A DNA stretch of 62,923 bases from NCBI GenBank assembly GCA_001556125.1, contig LSIG01000138.1, forward strand, positions 1-62,923. Direction: 5' to 3'. The DNA is from Rhizobiales bacterium CCH10-E5 (GTDB lineage: Bacteria > Pseudomonadota > Alphaproteobacteria > Rhizobiales > Beijerinckiaceae). The position numbers and the translations under genes were made by a program. The notes under the pieces are model-generated. The model saw only the letters and a list, made by a program, of their open reading frames with translations. It did no database searches and had not been told where the DNA came from. Shown piece by piece: positions 45,029-57,159 of the stretch. Each line of letters opens with the position of its first letter. Position 1 is the stretch's first letter.

Positions 45029-46102
45029 CTAACGCGGCAGCAGGGCCCAATAGTCGAGATCGAGGATGACGTCGGGGTCGTAGGCCTCGCCGGCCTTCAG
45101 CGGATGGTCGGCGCAGGGGCGGTTCCTGGTCGCGACCAGCCGCAGCCGCAGCGCGCCGACATCCTCGCGGCCGGGCAGTTCGGCCGCCTCCAGCACCTCG
45201 CTCCAGGCGAAGACGGTGTCGCCGGCGAAGAGCGGCGCGACATGGCGGCCGCCGTTCAGCGCCGCGATGTGGAAGGCGTTGCCGAGCCCGTTGAATGAGA
45301 GCGCCCGCGCCAGGCTGATGACGTGGCCGCCATAGATCAGGCGCTTGCCGAAGCGGGTGGAGCGGGCGCCGTGGCCGTCAAAATGGACCTTGGCGGTGTT
45401 CTGATAGAGCCGCGTCGCGATCTGGTGCTCGGCTTCCTCCACCGTCATGCCGTCGACATGGTCGATGCGCTCGCCCGCCGCGTAATCGCCCCAGCGGAAG
45501 GGACTGCCGGCGAGCGCGTCGTCATAGGCCGACAAATCGATGGGCGGGCAGCCCTCGCCGAGTTCCTCCGGCAGCACCGCCCTGGGCAGCTCCGGCACCT
45601 GCTCGGCATGGGCCGGCGTTCCGGGCGTGCGCTTGCGCACCAGCACCCAGCGCGCATAGCTGAGCACGATCTCACCATGCTGGTTGCGGCCGATCGAGCG
45701 GACATAGACGATGCCGGCATCGCCGGCGGAGGTCTGCTTCAGCCCGATCACCTCCGAGGTGGTCGAGAGCGTGTCGCCGGGGAAGACCGGCTTCAGGAAG
45801 CGGCCATCGGCATAGCCGAGATTGGCCACCGCATTCACCGAGACGTCCGGCACCGTCTTGCCGAAGACGATGTGGAAGACGAGGAGGTCGTCGACCGGGG
45901 CGGTCGGGTAGCCGATCGCTTTGGCGAAAGCGTCCGAGGACTGGACAGTGAAGCGCGGGCCGTAGAGGGCGGTGTAGAGCGAGACGTCGCCGGCGGTGAC
46001 GGTGCGCGGCGTCGCATGGACGATCACGTCACCGAGGTGGAAGTCCTCGAAGAAACGCCCGGCGTTCGTCTTCGGGACGGGGTGCTGTGTCGATCCGGGC
46101 AT
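45029..46102 (-). CDS. mch: Mesaconyl-CoA hydratase (MaoC family)
   Basis: A 357-residue double hot-dog hydratase of the ethylmalonyl-CoA pathway, converting mesaconyl-CoA to beta-methylmalyl-CoA. KTNAGRFFEDFHLGDVIVHA, SVNAVANLGYADGRFLKPVFPGDTL and IGLKQTSAGDAGIVYVRS are, from memory, very close to Rhodobacter Mch. The C-terminal half has the second hot-dog with STRFGKRLIYGGHVISLARAL. It shows that acetyl-CoA can be assimilated without a glyoxylate shunt. It is separated from sdhC by 154 bases, in the same direction upstream of secA's end. Confidence 0.88.
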   Translation of the reverse strand: MPGSTQHPVPKTNAGRFFEDFHLGDVIVHATPRTVTAGDVSLYTALYGPRFTVQSSDAFAKAIGYPTAPVDDLLVFHIVFGKTVPDVSVNAVANLGYADGRFLKPVFPGDTLSTTSEVIGLKQTSAGDAGIVYVRSIGRNQHGEIVLSYARWVLVRKRTPGTPAHAEQVPELPRAVLPEELGEGCPPIDLSAYDDALAGSPFRWGDYAAGERIDHVDGMTVEEAEHQIATRLYQNTAKVHFDGHGARSTRFGKRLIYGGHVISLARALSFNGLGNAFHIAALNGGRHVAPLFAGDTVFAWSEVLEAAELPGREDVGALRLRLVATRNRPCADHPLKAGEAYDPDVILDLDYWALLPR

Positions 46103-46227
46103 GGGCTCGCTCGCTGGCTGCGCGCGATTGTGCGCTGCGACGGGCGGCGGCGTCCAGCCCGCGCGGATGCGACGAAGGGCGACTGGTCGGCCGTGAAAGG
46201 TCGCCTGCATCACCAAAACAGAACGCG

Positions 46228-46333
46228 GGTCATCCCGGACGCAGCGCAGCGGAGATCCGGGATCCATTCCGGAGCACTCTCAGGTGAGGTTCCGGAATGG
46301 GTCCCGGGTCTCCCTGCGGTCGCCCGGGACGAC
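46228..46333. repeat. Palindromic intergenic repeat, family B (copy 1)
   Basis: An element of about 106 bases with ends GGTCATCCCGGAC and GCCCGGGACGAC and an internal pair CCATTCCGGAG / TTCCGGAATGG. It lies between the mch start and the secA end. Further copies are at 58192-58281 and 60193-60297. Confidence 0.85.
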
Positions 46334-46363
46334 TCGCGCTCTTTGATCTAAGCTTGGGACGGC

Positions 46364-49135
<2,772 letters not shown>

Positions 49136-49493
49136 GGTCGGCCTTTCGGTGGTGTGGCTCCGGCGCCGCGCCGGCCTTGCGCCGCGTCCAGCCGGACCCT
49201 GAATTCTCAATGCGACGGCGTGTTTAGACGCGCGCGAAGGCGGGGTCCAGCATTGCCTTGCAGCGCCGCACGCCGTTGGCGCGCAGCGCGGTACGAACCC
49301 GCGCGGACCGCCCGGATGTAGGGTTGGCGGCGGGATCTTCCAAGTCCGGGCTCCGACGGCCGGGGGAGTGCCGCAGCAAAGCTTCGTGAAGCGACGATGA
49401 TGGCGCTTTTCGTGCCTTGCCTTTGCCGCGTTCAACTGGCAGTGCACCGGCGAACGCAAGGTTCGCTCTCATCCCCGCAAGAAGGCAGTTCCC
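49136..49493. other. 358-base divergent intergenic region, secA / parvulin gene
   Basis: The stretch contains no gene I can support; open frames crossing it are extensions of neighbouring frames. It should hold the promoters of secA (minus) and the parvulin gene (plus). I saw no clear -35/-10 pair, hairpin terminator or repeat. AGAAGG precedes the parvulin ATG. Confidence 0.5.
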
Positions 49494-50339
49494 ATGAAGG
49501 TGTCTCGTCTCGGCATGGTTTCGCTCGGCCTCGTGCTGCTCGCGACGCCGGTCTTCGCGCAGGCGGACAAGGTCGTCGCCAAGGTCGACGGTATCGCCAT
49601 CACCGAGCGCGAGATCGGACTCGCCACCGAGGATCTGGGCGAGCGCCTCGCGCAGCTCCCCGAGGAGCGCAAGCGCGACGAGGTCATCAACTATCTCGTC
49701 GATCTGAAGCTCGGCGCCCGCGCCGCGATCGCGGCCAAGACGGCCGAAGGGCCGGATTTCGCCGCCCGCCTCGCCTATTTCCGCGAGAAGGTGCTGCTCG
49801 ACCAGTACCTGACCGCCGAGGGCAAGAAGGCCGCGACGCCGGAGGCGGCCAAGAAGCTCTATGACGAGACCACCAAGGCGATGGCTCCCGAAGAGGAGAT
49901 CAATGCCCGCCATATCCTCGTCGAGGACGAGGCCCAGGCGAAGGCGGTGGCCGAGCGGCTGAAGAAGGGCGAGGATTTCGCCAAGGTCGCCGCCGAGCTC
50001 TCCAAGGATCCGGGCTCCGGCAAGGAGGGCGGTTCCCTCGGTTGGTTCACCAAGGACCGGATGGTGCCGGAATTCGCCGAGGCCGCCTTCAAGCTGAACA
50101 AGGGTCAGGTCTCGGAGCCGGTGAAGAGCCAGTTCGGCTGGCACGTCATCAAGCTCGAGGACAAGCGGACCAAGCCGCTGCCCGATTTCGCGATGGTGAA
50201 GCCGCAGATCGACCAGTATCTCGAGCGCAAGGCGCAGCAGGACATCATCCTGGCGCTGCGCGAGAAGGCCAAGGTCGAGCGTCTCGACCAGCCGGCCGCA
50301 CCCGCGACCCCGGCGCCGGCCGAGCCGAAGAAGCCCTGA
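49494..50339 (+). CDS. Parvulin-type peptidyl-prolyl isomerase (SurA/PrsA-like)
   Basis: A 281-residue exported isomerase with a signal peptide (MKVSRLGMVSLGLVLLATPV, cleavage near VFA-QADK). A helical N-domain (about 30-125) precedes the parvulin domain with INARHILVEDEAQAKAVAERL, GSLGWFTKDRMVPEFAEAAF and SQFGWHVIKLEDKR. The C-terminus is a charged helix and a Pro/Ala tail. It likely helps outer-membrane or periplasmic protein folding, with secA adjacent but divergent. A strong terminator follows 30 bases after the stop. Confidence 0.92.
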   Translation: MKVSRLGMVSLGLVLLATPVFAQADKVVAKVDGIAITEREIGLATEDLGERLAQLPEERKRDEVINYLVDLKLGARAAIAAKTAEGPDFAARLAYFREKVLLDQYLTAEGKKAATPEAAKKLYDETTKAMAPEEEINARHILVEDEAQAKAVAERLKKGEDFAKVAAELSKDPGSGKEGGSLGWFTKDRMVPEFAEAAFKLNKGQVSEPVKSQFGWHVIKLEDKRTKPLPDFAMVKPQIDQYLERKAQQDIILALREKAKVERLDQPAAPATPAPAEPKKP

Positions 50340-50368
50340 GGCCGGCCGACGCGCTTCCCATCAGGACG

Positions 50369-50403
50369 AAGAAGGGCGGCTTCTTAGCCGCCCTTCTTGT
50401 TTT
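50369..50403 (+). terminator. Intrinsic terminator after the parvulin gene
   Basis: AAGAAGGGCGGC (50369-50380) and GCCGCCCTTCTT (50387-50398) form a perfect 12-base-pair stem with the loop TTCTTA, followed by GTTTTC. It isolates the parvulin gene from argJ 48 bases further on. Confidence 0.92.
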
Positions 50404-50450
50404 CGTTACCCAGCTGCGGCACACGGGCCTCCCGCACAGGAGACGCCACC

Positions 50451-51701
50451 ATGGCCGGCAAGGATGTTCCCGTTTCCCCGCTCGCGCCGAAGCGCCAGCC
50501 CAAGGTTCCGCCGGTCCCGGGCGTGCGCTTCGCCACCGCCGAGGCGGGCATCAAGTACAAGGGCCGCACCGATGTCTGGCTCGCTCTGCTCGACGAGGGC
50601 ACGCAGGTCGCCGGCGTCTTCACCCGCTCGAAATGCCCCTCCGCGCCGGTCGACTGGTGCCGCGAGAACCTGAAGCAGGGCTCGGCGCGGGCGATCGTCG
50701 TCAACTCCGGCAATGCCAACGCCTTCACCGGCCTCAAAGGCCGCGATTCCGTCGCGCTGACGGCGAAGATCGCGGCCAAGGCGGCCGGCTGCAAGCCGCA
50801 GGAGGTCTTCATCGCCTCGACCGGCGTGATCGGCGAGCCCCTCGACGCCAGCAAGTTCGAGGGCGTGCTGGAAGCTTGCGCCAAGCGCGTCGCGGACGGC
50901 CCCTGGATCGACGCGGCCAAGGCGATCATGACGACCGACACCTTCCCCAAGGCGCTCTCGCGCAAGGCGAAGATCGACGGCCATGAGGTCGTTCTCGCCG
51001 GCATCGCCAAGGGCGCCGGCATGATCGCGCCCGACATGGCGACGATGCTCTCCTTCGTCTTCACGGATGCGCCGATCGCCGCGCCCGTGCTGCAGGCGCT
51101 GCTCTCCAAGGGGGTGAAGGGCTCCTTCAACGCCGTCACCGTCGACAGCGACACCTCGACCTCGGACACGCTGATGCTGTTCGCCACGGGCAAGGCGGCG
51201 GCGCGCGGCGTTCCCGCGATCACCGAGATCGGCGATGCCCGGTTGTCCGGCTTCAAGCGCGCGCTGAATTCGCTGCTGCTCGAACTCGCCCATCTCGTCT
51301 GCAAGGACGGCGAGGGTGCGCGCAAATTCGTCGAGGTGCGCGTCGCGGGTGCGGCCTCCTCGCGCTCGGCCAAGCGCGTCGCGCTCTCGATCGCCAATTC
51401 GCCGCTCGTCAAGACCGCCATCGCCGGCGAGGACGCCAATTGGGGCCGCGTCGTCATGGCCGTCGGCAAGGCGGGCGAACCGGCCGACCGTGACCGGCTC
51501 GACATCTCCTTCGGTGAGATCAAGGTGGCGCAGCAAGGGGCTCGCGCGCCGTCCTACGACGAGGCCGCCGTCTCCGCCTATATGAAGGGCGAGCACATCG
51601 TCATCACCGCCGATCTCGGGCTCGGTCGCGGCAAGGCCACGGTCTGGACCTGCGACCTGACCAAGGCCTATGTCGAGATCAACGGCGACTACCGGTCCTG
51701 A
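50451..51701 (+). CDS. argJ: Bifunctional glutamate N-acetyltransferase/amino-acid acetyltransferase ArgJ
   Basis: A 416-residue enzyme of arginine synthesis that recycles the acetyl group between ornithine and glutamate. [50 protein letters not shown] (autoprocessing Thr in the ATML sequence, about residue 200) and [17 protein letters not shown] are family signatures. I use the ATG at 50451 (AGGAGA upstream); the frame opens further at 50397. The next gene starts directly after its stop. Confidence 0.96.
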   Translation: MAGKDVPVSPLAPKRQPKVPPVPGVRFATAEAGIKYKGRTDVWLALLDEGTQVAGVFTRSKCPSAPVDWCRENLKQGSARAIVVNSGNANAFTGLKGRDSVALTAKIAAKAAGCKPQEVFIASTGVIGEPLDASKFEGVLEACAKRVADGPWIDAAKAIMTTDTFPKALSRKAKIDGHEVVLAGIAKGAGMIAPDMATMLSFVFTDAPIAAPVLQALLSKGVKGSFNAVTVDSDTSTSDTLMLFATGKAAARGVPAITEIGDARLSGFKRALNSLLLELAHLVCKDGEGARKFVEVRVAGAASSRSAKRVALSIANSPLVKTAIAGEDANWGRVVMAVGKAGEPADRDRLDISFGEIKVAQQGARAPSYDEAAVSAYMKGEHIVITADLGLGRGKATVWTCDLTKAYVEINGDYRS

Positions 51702-52616
51702 ATGACGGAGCAGGCCCGCCCCAGCCTCAGCCGCGCCTTCGTCCTCGGGCATCTGCTGGTCTGCTCGTCCTTCTGGGGCTCGAGCTTCCTGTTCATCAAG
51801 CTGACGGGCGGTGCGATCTCGCCGCTCGCGCTTGCCGCCGGGCGCGGGCTGATAGGGGCGGCGGCGCTGGCGGCCTATGTCGTCTGGCTGGGCCAGAGCC
51901 CGATCCCGCGGCGCGACGAGATCCGGCACTGGCTCGTGCTCGGCACGACCAATGGCTGGGTGCCGAACGTGCTGGTGGCCTATGCGCTGGTGCAGCTGGC
52001 GAGCGGCCCGGCCGCGATGATCCAGGCCGGCGGGCCGCTGGTGACGGCGATCTTCGCCCATTTCCTTTTCGCCGAGGAGCGGATGGGCCTGCGACGGCTG
52101 GCCGGCATCGGGCTCGGTATGGCGGGCGTCGCGCTGCTGATCGGCCCGCGCCTGGTCGAGGGCGGCGGCACGGCGCTCGGCGTGCTCGCCATGGTCGGCG
52201 TCATGCTGGGCTACAGCATCGGCAATCTCTATGCCCGCGCCATTCCCGCCTCGGCTGGCGACCCCGCGCGGTTGGCGCTCGGCCAGCAGGTCGTCTCGGG
52301 CCTCGTCGCGCTCGCCCTGACGCTGGTCTTCGCCGGCCCAGCCGCCTTCGCGCCGATCGCGGAGCATGTCCCGGCGATGCTGGCGCTCGGTCTGCTCGCC
52401 ACGGCCGTGCCGATGGCGGTGTTCATGCGGCTGATCCGCGCCGCGGGGCCGACGCGGGCGGCGATGACGGGCTATCTCGTGCCGACGGTGGCGACGATCC
52501 TCGGCATCGTCGTGCTCGGGGAAACGCTGGAGTTGCGGCAGATCATCGGCGGTTGCATCATCCTCGCCGGCGTCTTCCTGGTAACGACGTCGCAGCGTGC
52601 GGCCAAGGTTGCGTGA
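51702..52616 (+). CDS. DMT-family (EamA) transporter
   Basis: A 304-residue membrane protein with ten predicted helices in two EamA halves. SSFWGSSFLFIKLTGGAISP near residues 22-41, IQAGGPLVTAIFAHFLFAEE at the end of the first half and YLVPTVATILGIVVLGETLEL at the second are characteristic. Such proteins export metabolites such as amino acids; adjacency to argJ hints at an arginine-related substrate, but this is weak inference. It begins one base after the argJ stop, so it is likely co-transcribed. Confidence 0.9.
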   Translation: MTEQARPSLSRAFVLGHLLVCSSFWGSSFLFIKLTGGAISPLALAAGRGLIGAAALAAYVVWLGQSPIPRRDEIRHWLVLGTTNGWVPNVLVAYALVQLASGPAAMIQAGGPLVTAIFAHFLFAEERMGLRRLAGIGLGMAGVALLIGPRLVEGGGTALGVLAMVGVMLGYSIGNLYARAIPASAGDPARLALGQQVVSGLVALALTLVFAGPAAFAPIAEHVPAMLALGLLATAVPMAVFMRLIRAAGPTRAAMTGYLVPTVATILGIVVLGETLELRQIIGGCIILAGVFLVTTSQRAAKVA

Positions 52617-52624
52617 GGGGGAGG

Positions 52625-53137
52625 ATGGCAATGAGGATCGGGCTGGCAATCGTTCTCGCTTTGGCGTTGTCCGCTTGCGTCGAGCGCAAGCCTGCGACCG
52701 TCACCTTCTCCGTCGAGGAAGCGTCCTTCATCAAGAAAACAGGCACGACCACGATCACCGGCCATGCCTTTCGCGCCAAGCCGAGCGGCGTCGTCGTGAA
52801 CGCGGCCGGGCAGCTGGTGCGCCTCGTCCCGGCCACGGCCTATGCCCGCGAGCGCTTCGCCAATTTCTACGGCCCGCGCAAATTCGTGCCGCATCGCGGC
52901 TATCCCCGTGACGACAATCCCGACCCCGCCTATGGCGAGTACACTCGCACCACCAAGGCGGAGTCGAATGGCCGCTTCGTCTTCGAAAAGGTCGCGCCGG
53001 GCGACTATTTCGTGACGACGCAGGTGATCTGGGGTGACGAGGATGCGCTCTCGCGCGAGGGCGGCTCGGTCTATGACAGCGTCACCGTGACGGGTAAGGA
53101 GACGCAGCCCCTGCACCTCATCCTCTCCGGCTACTGA
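52625..53137 (+). CDS. Lipoprotein with carboxypeptidase-regulatory-like fold, unknown
   Basis: A 170-residue protein with a lipobox (ALALALSAC near residue 17, lipidated Cys). The mature part is beta-rich; TTTITGHAFRAKPSGVVVNAAGQLVRLVPA, and NGRFVFEKVAPGDYFVTTQVIW resemble a carboxypeptidase-regulatory or prealbumin-like beta-sandwich, which is inference. Start ATGs at 52625 or 52631; GAGGGGGAGG lies upstream. It follows the transporter gene by eight bases and precedes mutT by eight, so all may share one message with argJ. Confidence 0.78.
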   Translation: MAMRIGLAIVLALALSACVERKPATVTFSVEEASFIKKTGTTTITGHAFRAKPSGVVVNAAGQLVRLVPATAYARERFANFYGPRKFVPHRGYPRDDNPDPAYGEYTRTTKAESNGRFVFEKVAPGDYFVTTQVIWGDEDALSREGGSVYDSVTVTGKETQPLHLILSGY

Positions 53138-53145
53138 GTCCCTCC

Positions 53146-53550
53146 GTGAAGCTTCTCCTCGTCGTCGCCTGCGCCCTGATCGATTCCGACAACCGCGTGC
53201 TGGTGGCGCAGCGGCCCGAGGGCAAGGCGCTGGCCGGGATGTGGGAGTTTCCGGGCGGCAAGCTGGAGGCGGGCGAGCGGCCGGAGCCTGCGCTGATCCG
53301 CGAGCTGTCCGAGGAGCTCGGTATCGCGGTCAAGGAGGAGTGCCTGGCGCCGCTGACCTTCGCCAGCTTCGCCTATCCCGAATTCCACCTGCTGATGCCG
53401 CTCTATATCTGCCGGCGCTGGGAAGGGCAGGTCGCCTCGCGCGAGGCGCAGGCGCTGAAATGGGTCCGTCCGGCCAAGCTGCGGGAGCTGGTCATGCCGC
53501 CCGCCGACGAGCCGCTGATCCCGCATCTGATCGATCTGCTGGGGGCTTGA
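53146..53550 (+). CDS. mutT: 8-oxo-dGTP diphosphatase MutT
   Basis: A 134-residue Nudix hydrolase that removes oxidised nucleotides. The Nudix box is GGKLEAGERPEPALIREL then SEELGI, spanning about residues 37-60, with the catalytic Glu pair in RELSEEL. FASFAYPEFHLLMPLYICRRWEG and the end EPLIPHLIDLLG fit MutT. GTG start at 53146. It converges on the DUF930 gene eight bases away. Confidence 0.93.
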   Translation: MKLLLVVACALIDSDNRVLVAQRPEGKALAGMWEFPGGKLEAGERPEPALIRELSEELGIAVKEECLAPLTFASFAYPEFHLLMPLYICRRWEGQVASREAQALKWVRPAKLRELVMPPADEPLIPHLIDLLGA

Positions 53551-53557
53551 GCCGGCC

Positions 53558-54214
53558 TCAATAGCGTTCGGGCAGGCCGAGCTTCGCCCATTGGCTCTTC
53601 GGCACGGGATCGCCGACGCGAAACGCGAAGGCGACGACCGCCGCCTGATCGGGGTTGAGCTCGCAGCGAAAGCTCAGATCATACCAGCGGCGCTTGCTGC
53701 GGAAGGCCGCGCCGTCGGCGATGAGGGCGCGGCCCACCAACTTCGTCGCTCCCTTCGCATAGGCCGTCACCCGGTCCGGCTCGAAATCGCTTTTCCAGGC
53801 CTGGATCTGGCTCATCGCCTCCAGGCCGCAAAGCTGCTCGGCGCGCTCATCAGCCGCCAGAAGCGGCAGCATCTCCCGTGCCTGACGGCTCAGGGGATGA
53901 GCGAGCGCCTCCGCCGCCATCATCCGGCTCGCCCTGACCATGCCGCCCGGGTCGGTGGGTGGCGGCGCTCCGAGGCCCGGTGGCTGCTCGGGCTGCCCGC
54001 TTGGCGGCGCCTCGACTGGCCTAGGCTGGATCATCGACGCAAACTCGCTCGGCGTCAGCAATTCGACGTCGACGCTGGTCTCGGCCTGAGGCGCCATCTC
54101 GAGCAAGGGCCGGACCGACAGCGAGCCGAGCGCGGCCAGAAGCAGGAGATGGAGCAGGGTCGCGCCGGCCAGGGCCGGGCGCAAACTCGCGACGCGTGCC
54201 TCCAGCGCCCGCAT
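53558..54214 (-). CDS. DUF930 domain-containing membrane protein
   Basis: A 218-residue protein with one N-terminal membrane segment (about residues 15-35), a Pro-rich linker (about 60-90) and a C-terminal DUF930 domain. The domain holds LCGLEAMSQIQAWKSDFEPDRV, AYAKGA and RWYDLSFRCELNPDQAAVVAFAFRVGDPVP (given as about residues 170-200 in part), including two Cys that may pair. The linker and tail order resemble TonB-like energisers, but no TonB box partner is near. Function unknown. Confidence 0.85.
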   Translation of the reverse strand: MRALEARVASLRPALAGATLLHLLLLAALGSLSVRPLLEMAPQAETSVDVELLTPSEFASMIQPRPVEAPPSGQPEQPPGLGAPPPTDPGGMVRASRMMAAEALAHPLSRQAREMLPLLAADERAEQLCGLEAMSQIQAWKSDFEPDRVTAYAKGATKLVGRALIADGAAFRSKRRWYDLSFRCELNPDQAAVVAFAFRVGDPVPKSQWAKLGLPERY

Positions 54215-54361
54215 TCACCCTGCCGACGAGGTGAGGACGACCACCTTCGCGAGATCATGCGTCGTCACCGGACGGCTCCGTCGTGCTTGCCGTTCGGCCA
54301 GGCGAGAGGCGCTGCAGAAATGGACGAATTTGCGGCGGGCGTGTCGGAACGGGGGCTTCTC

Positions 54362-54442
54362 CGTCATTGCGAGCGCAGCGAAGCAATCCAGAGCCGCGCG
54401 CGCGACGTCCCCCTGGATTGCTTCGCTGCGCTCGCAATGACG
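54362..54442. repeat. Palindromic intergenic repeat, family C (copy 1)
   Basis: A perfect 30-base-pair inverted repeat: 54362-54391 (CGTCATTGCGAGCGCAGCGA, then AGCAATCCAG) pairs with 54413-54442, around a 21-base loop. It ends one base beyond the stop codon of the YcaQ-family gene, which is transcribed toward it. A second, decayed copy is at 57049-57134. Confidence 0.9.
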
Positions 54443-54443
54443 A

Positions 54444-55628
54444 TCAGGCATCGTCCGACCCGACGGGAACGGCCACGTCCCTCGCCAGCTGAAACCGCTC
54501 GAAGCGGTCCAGCTCCGCCTCGATCAGCGCCTTGCACTCCGGGCTTTCCTGCCCTTCCAGCCAGGTCCATTGCTGGATCAGCAGCCGCCCCGCCTGGCGG
54601 TCGGTCTTGAGGTCGAGCACCGCCACGACCCTGTCGCCGATCAGCACGGGCAGGCCGAAATAGCCGAAGACGCGCTTCTCCTTCGGCAGATAGGCCTCGA
54701 AAGCATGGGCATAGCCGAAGAACAGCTTCAGCCGTTTGCGCTGGATGATCAGCGGATCGAAGGGCGAGAGGATGTGGACGAGCTCGGGCTGCGGCGCCTC
54801 TGGCTCCGGCGCCTCGCGCGGGATCCAGTGCGGCACGGTCGAGTCCTCGATTTCGACCGGCATCAGCTCGCGCCGCTTCACGCGGGCCTCGATCAGCTCC
54901 GCCACCGCCGCCTTGGCCGGCGCATCGAGATGGCAGATCGAATCGAGGCTGACCACGCCTTGCGCGCGCAGCGCCCGGTCGAGCCTGTAGGCCGTGACCT
55001 GCCGTTCCGAGGCCGGCGTCGGGCGTTTGTCCCAGCCGAAATGCCGGCCCGTCAGCTCATAGGTCTTGAGCATGCTGGCGCGGGCCGAAATCACCAGGTC
55101 GCCATCGTAGAAGGCGCGCTCCAGTAGCCCCTTGGAGGGCTTCTTGCTGGCCCAGAGATGCGCCTTCTCGACCAGCACATCGTTGTCGATGTCGCGGATG
55201 GTCAGCGGCCCGTCCTTTCGGATGCGGGCGAGCAGCTTGCGCGCCTCGTCGCGCCCGCCGACGGCCGACCAGCGCTTTGGCTCATCGCGATGCGCCTTCA
55301 TCGCCCCGAGGAAGAAGCGGATGTCGCGCACCGGCACATAGGAGAGCGCGTGGGTCCAGTATTCGAAGACGCTTTTGTCGAGCGACTGGGCCTGCGCCAG
55401 ATGCCCCCGCTCATAGGAGGGGATGCGGCTGAACAGGATGTGGTGGTGGCAGCGCTCGATGACGTTGATCGTGTCGATCTGGACATAGCCCAGATGCTCG
55501 ACCGCCGCCTTCGTGGCCTGCGCCCCCGCACCGAAGGGCTCGCGGCTGTCGAGCCGCTGCGCCTGCAGCCAGAGGCGTCGTGCCTGTTGGCGCGAGAGGG
55601 TGATCGTCCTTGGCGGGCGGGGCGGCAT
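54444..55628 (-). CDS. YcaQ-family DNA glycosylase (winged helix, HTH_42)
   Basis: A 394-residue protein of the family that includes E. coli YcaQ and AlkX/AlkZ-type glycosylases that unhook interstrand cross-links. The catalytic QxD motif is VQIDTINVIERCHHHILFSR (about residues 49-68). SYVPVRDIRFFLGAMK and the C-terminal ILSPFDPLIIQRKRLKLFFGY with FGYFGLPVLIGDRVVAVLDLK follow family order. It likely repairs alkylated or cross-linked DNA. Neighbours do not indicate a specific partner. Confidence 0.9.
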   Translation of the reverse strand: MPPRPPRTITLSRQQARRLWLQAQRLDSREPFGAGAQATKAAVEHLGYVQIDTINVIERCHHHILFSRIPSYERGHLAQAQSLDKSVFEYWTHALSYVPVRDIRFFLGAMKAHRDEPKRWSAVGGRDEARKLLARIRKDGPLTIRDIDNDVLVEKAHLWASKKPSKGLLERAFYDGDLVISARASMLKTYELTGRHFGWDKRPTPASERQVTAYRLDRALRAQGVVSLDSICHLDAPAKAAVAELIEARVKRRELMPVEIEDSTVPHWIPREAPEPEAPQPELVHILSPFDPLIIQRKRLKLFFGYAHAFEAYLPKEKRVFGYFGLPVLIGDRVVAVLDLKTDRQAGRLLIQQWTWLEGQESPECKALIEAELDRFERFQLARDVAVPVGSDDA

Positions 55629-55711
55629 GGGCGGGGTCCGGGCTGCGAAGAAGGCTGCCGGAGTTTAGGGCGCGGCGTCCAGCCTTGTGTCAGGAGGTGC
55701 GGGCTTGCGCG

Positions 55712-55990
55712 TCAAGCGCCGCTCGACAGCTCCTCCCGCAGCGCCTCGGGCGTCACCTCCGCCATCGCCATCGCCAGCTTGAAGGCTTTCGTCTTCTCGC
55801 CCGGGTTCATCACGAGGATCACCGTCTCGGTGCCGGGGCAGGCGGGGTCGGCGCAGAGGATCTCGTTGACCGCGATGGCGGCAGCCTCCGGCAGGTCGGC
55901 GATCTCCCGCAGCAGCCCCTTGACGCGGTTGGCCTGTGCCGCTGCTTCGCTCTTGTCGGGGCCACCCTTGCCGAAGAGCCCGAAGCGCAT
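55712..55990 (-). CDS. Small conserved hypothetical protein
   Basis: A 92-residue soluble protein. MRFGLFGKGGPDKSEAAAQ starts a helical part; the core is EILCADPACPGTETVILVM, a pattern with two Cys spaced by four residues (CADPAC), and the end KAFKLAMAMAEVTPEALREEL is helical. I do not recognise a named family. It lies ten bases after the WD40 gene on the same strand and may share its transcript, within the zinc-related neighbourhood. Its CxxxxC is a possible metal site, which is inference. Confidence 0.7.
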   Translation of the reverse strand: MRFGLFGKGGPDKSEAAAQANRVKGLLREIADLPEAAAIAVNEILCADPACPGTETVILVMNPGEKTKAFKLAMAMAEVTPEALREELSSGA

Positions 55991-56000
55991 CGCCGGAGCC

Positions 56001-57011
56001 TCAGGCGGTGGGCAGGGTCAGAACGCCGGCCGCGCCGTCTTCCGTGCCGAAGGCGAGGCGCTTGCCGCCCTTGTCCCAGGCGAAGGCGGTGATGCCGCTG
56101 CCGCGCAGGGCCGGGCGCACCAGCAGTTCCGAGGCGTCGGTCAGGCGGATCATCAGGATGCAACCATCGTCATAGCCGACCGCGAGGACCAGCGCCTTGG
56201 GGTGGAAGGCGACGCGGGTGACCTTCGCATGGCGCGCGCCGCATTCGCGCGGCGCCTTGCCCTGCGGGCCGTCGCCCTGGAAGGGCCAGACGATCGCGGC
56301 GTCCGCCCCGCTCGAGGCCAGCCAGAGCCCGTCATGCGACCAGGAGAGGGAGCGCGGCTTGGCCGGATAGCCCGTCATCCGCATATGGCTCGGCTTCTCG
56401 CCCAGCCGCCAGCCATGCAGCGCGTTCTCCTGCATCGAGGAGACGACGAAGCGCCCGTCCGGGGACCAGACGACCTCGAGATGCGAGCCCTTCCAGTCGA
56501 GAAATTCAGGCTTGGTCTGCGTCGCCGGATACCAGAGCGAGACGCCGTTCATCTGGCCGATGGCGAGGCGATAGCCCTTGGGCGCGAAGACCAGCCCCTG
56601 CGGGGTCGAAGCCAGGTCGAGCGAGGTGACGCGGCCCTTGTCGTCGCGGGCATGGACAGTGCGGCCGGTATTCCAGGCGAGGCTGCCGGAGGGTGAGAGC
56701 GTCACCGCATCGATCCAGCGCCGCTTCTCGTCGCGGGCGAGCTCGGCAGGGCCTCCGTCCGCCGTCAGCGCGACCACCCGTCCGTCATCGCCGCCCGTGA
56801 TCAGCCGCTGGCCGTCGCCACAGGCGCAGAGGATGCCGCCGGCATGGGCCTCGACGGCGTCGCTCACGCCGTCGGTCCAGCGCAGCACGCGGCCATCGGC
56901 GAGGGCGAGGGCGAGCGTCGCGCCGAGCCAATGGGCGCCGACGACATGCGCCTCGGCCTCGACGGGGACGACATGCTCGCGCAGCGAGACGGGGGCGGTG
57001 GTCGTGTTCAT
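56001..57011 (-). CDS. WD40-repeat protein
   Basis: A 336-residue beta-propeller protein. Blade-like units repeat through the chain: ADGRVLRWTDGVSDAVEAH, HLEVVWSPDGRFVVSSMQENALHGWRL (given in part, about residues 190-215), LSWSHDGLWLASSGADAAIVWPF and VAFHPKALVLAVGYDDGCILMI. No catalytic domain is attached. WD40 genes next to COG0523 GTPases are common in Hyphomicrobiales in my recollection. The link to zinc is inference. It follows the cobW-like gene across a palindromic repeat. Confidence 0.85.
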   Translation of the reverse strand: MNTTTAPVSLREHVVPVEAEAHVVGAHWLGATLALALADGRVLRWTDGVSDAVEAHAGGILCACGDGQRLITGGDDGRVVALTADGGPAELARDEKRRWIDAVTLSPSGSLAWNTGRTVHARDDKGRVTSLDLASTPQGLVFAPKGYRLAIGQMNGVSLWYPATQTKPEFLDWKGSHLEVVWSPDGRFVVSSMQENALHGWRLGEKPSHMRMTGYPAKPRSLSWSHDGLWLASSGADAAIVWPFQGDGPQGKAPRECGARHAKVTRVAFHPKALVLAVGYDDGCILMIRLTDASELLVRPALRGSGITAFAWDKGGKRLAFGTEDGAAGVLTLPTA

Positions 57012-57048
57012 GGCTGAGGCTTTAGAACGTTTTCGACGTGGCTTGAAC

Positions 57049-57134
57049 CGTCATTGCGAGCGGAGCGAAGCAATCCAGGAGGCGTAGCGCACGCGGCTCT
57101 GGATTGCTTCGTCGCTGCGCTTCTCGCAATGACG
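57049..57134. repeat. Palindromic intergenic repeat, family C (copy 2, imperfect)
   Basis: Ends are CGTCATTGCGAG (57049-57060) and CTCGCAATGACG (57123-57134). The left arm CGTCATTGCGAGCGGAGCGA then AGCAATCCAG matches copy 1 with one change; the right arm carries small insertions. It lies between the WD40 gene start and the cobW-like gene end. Confidence 0.85.
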
Positions 57135-57159
57135 GGAGAGCGCTCCGACTGCGGACGGA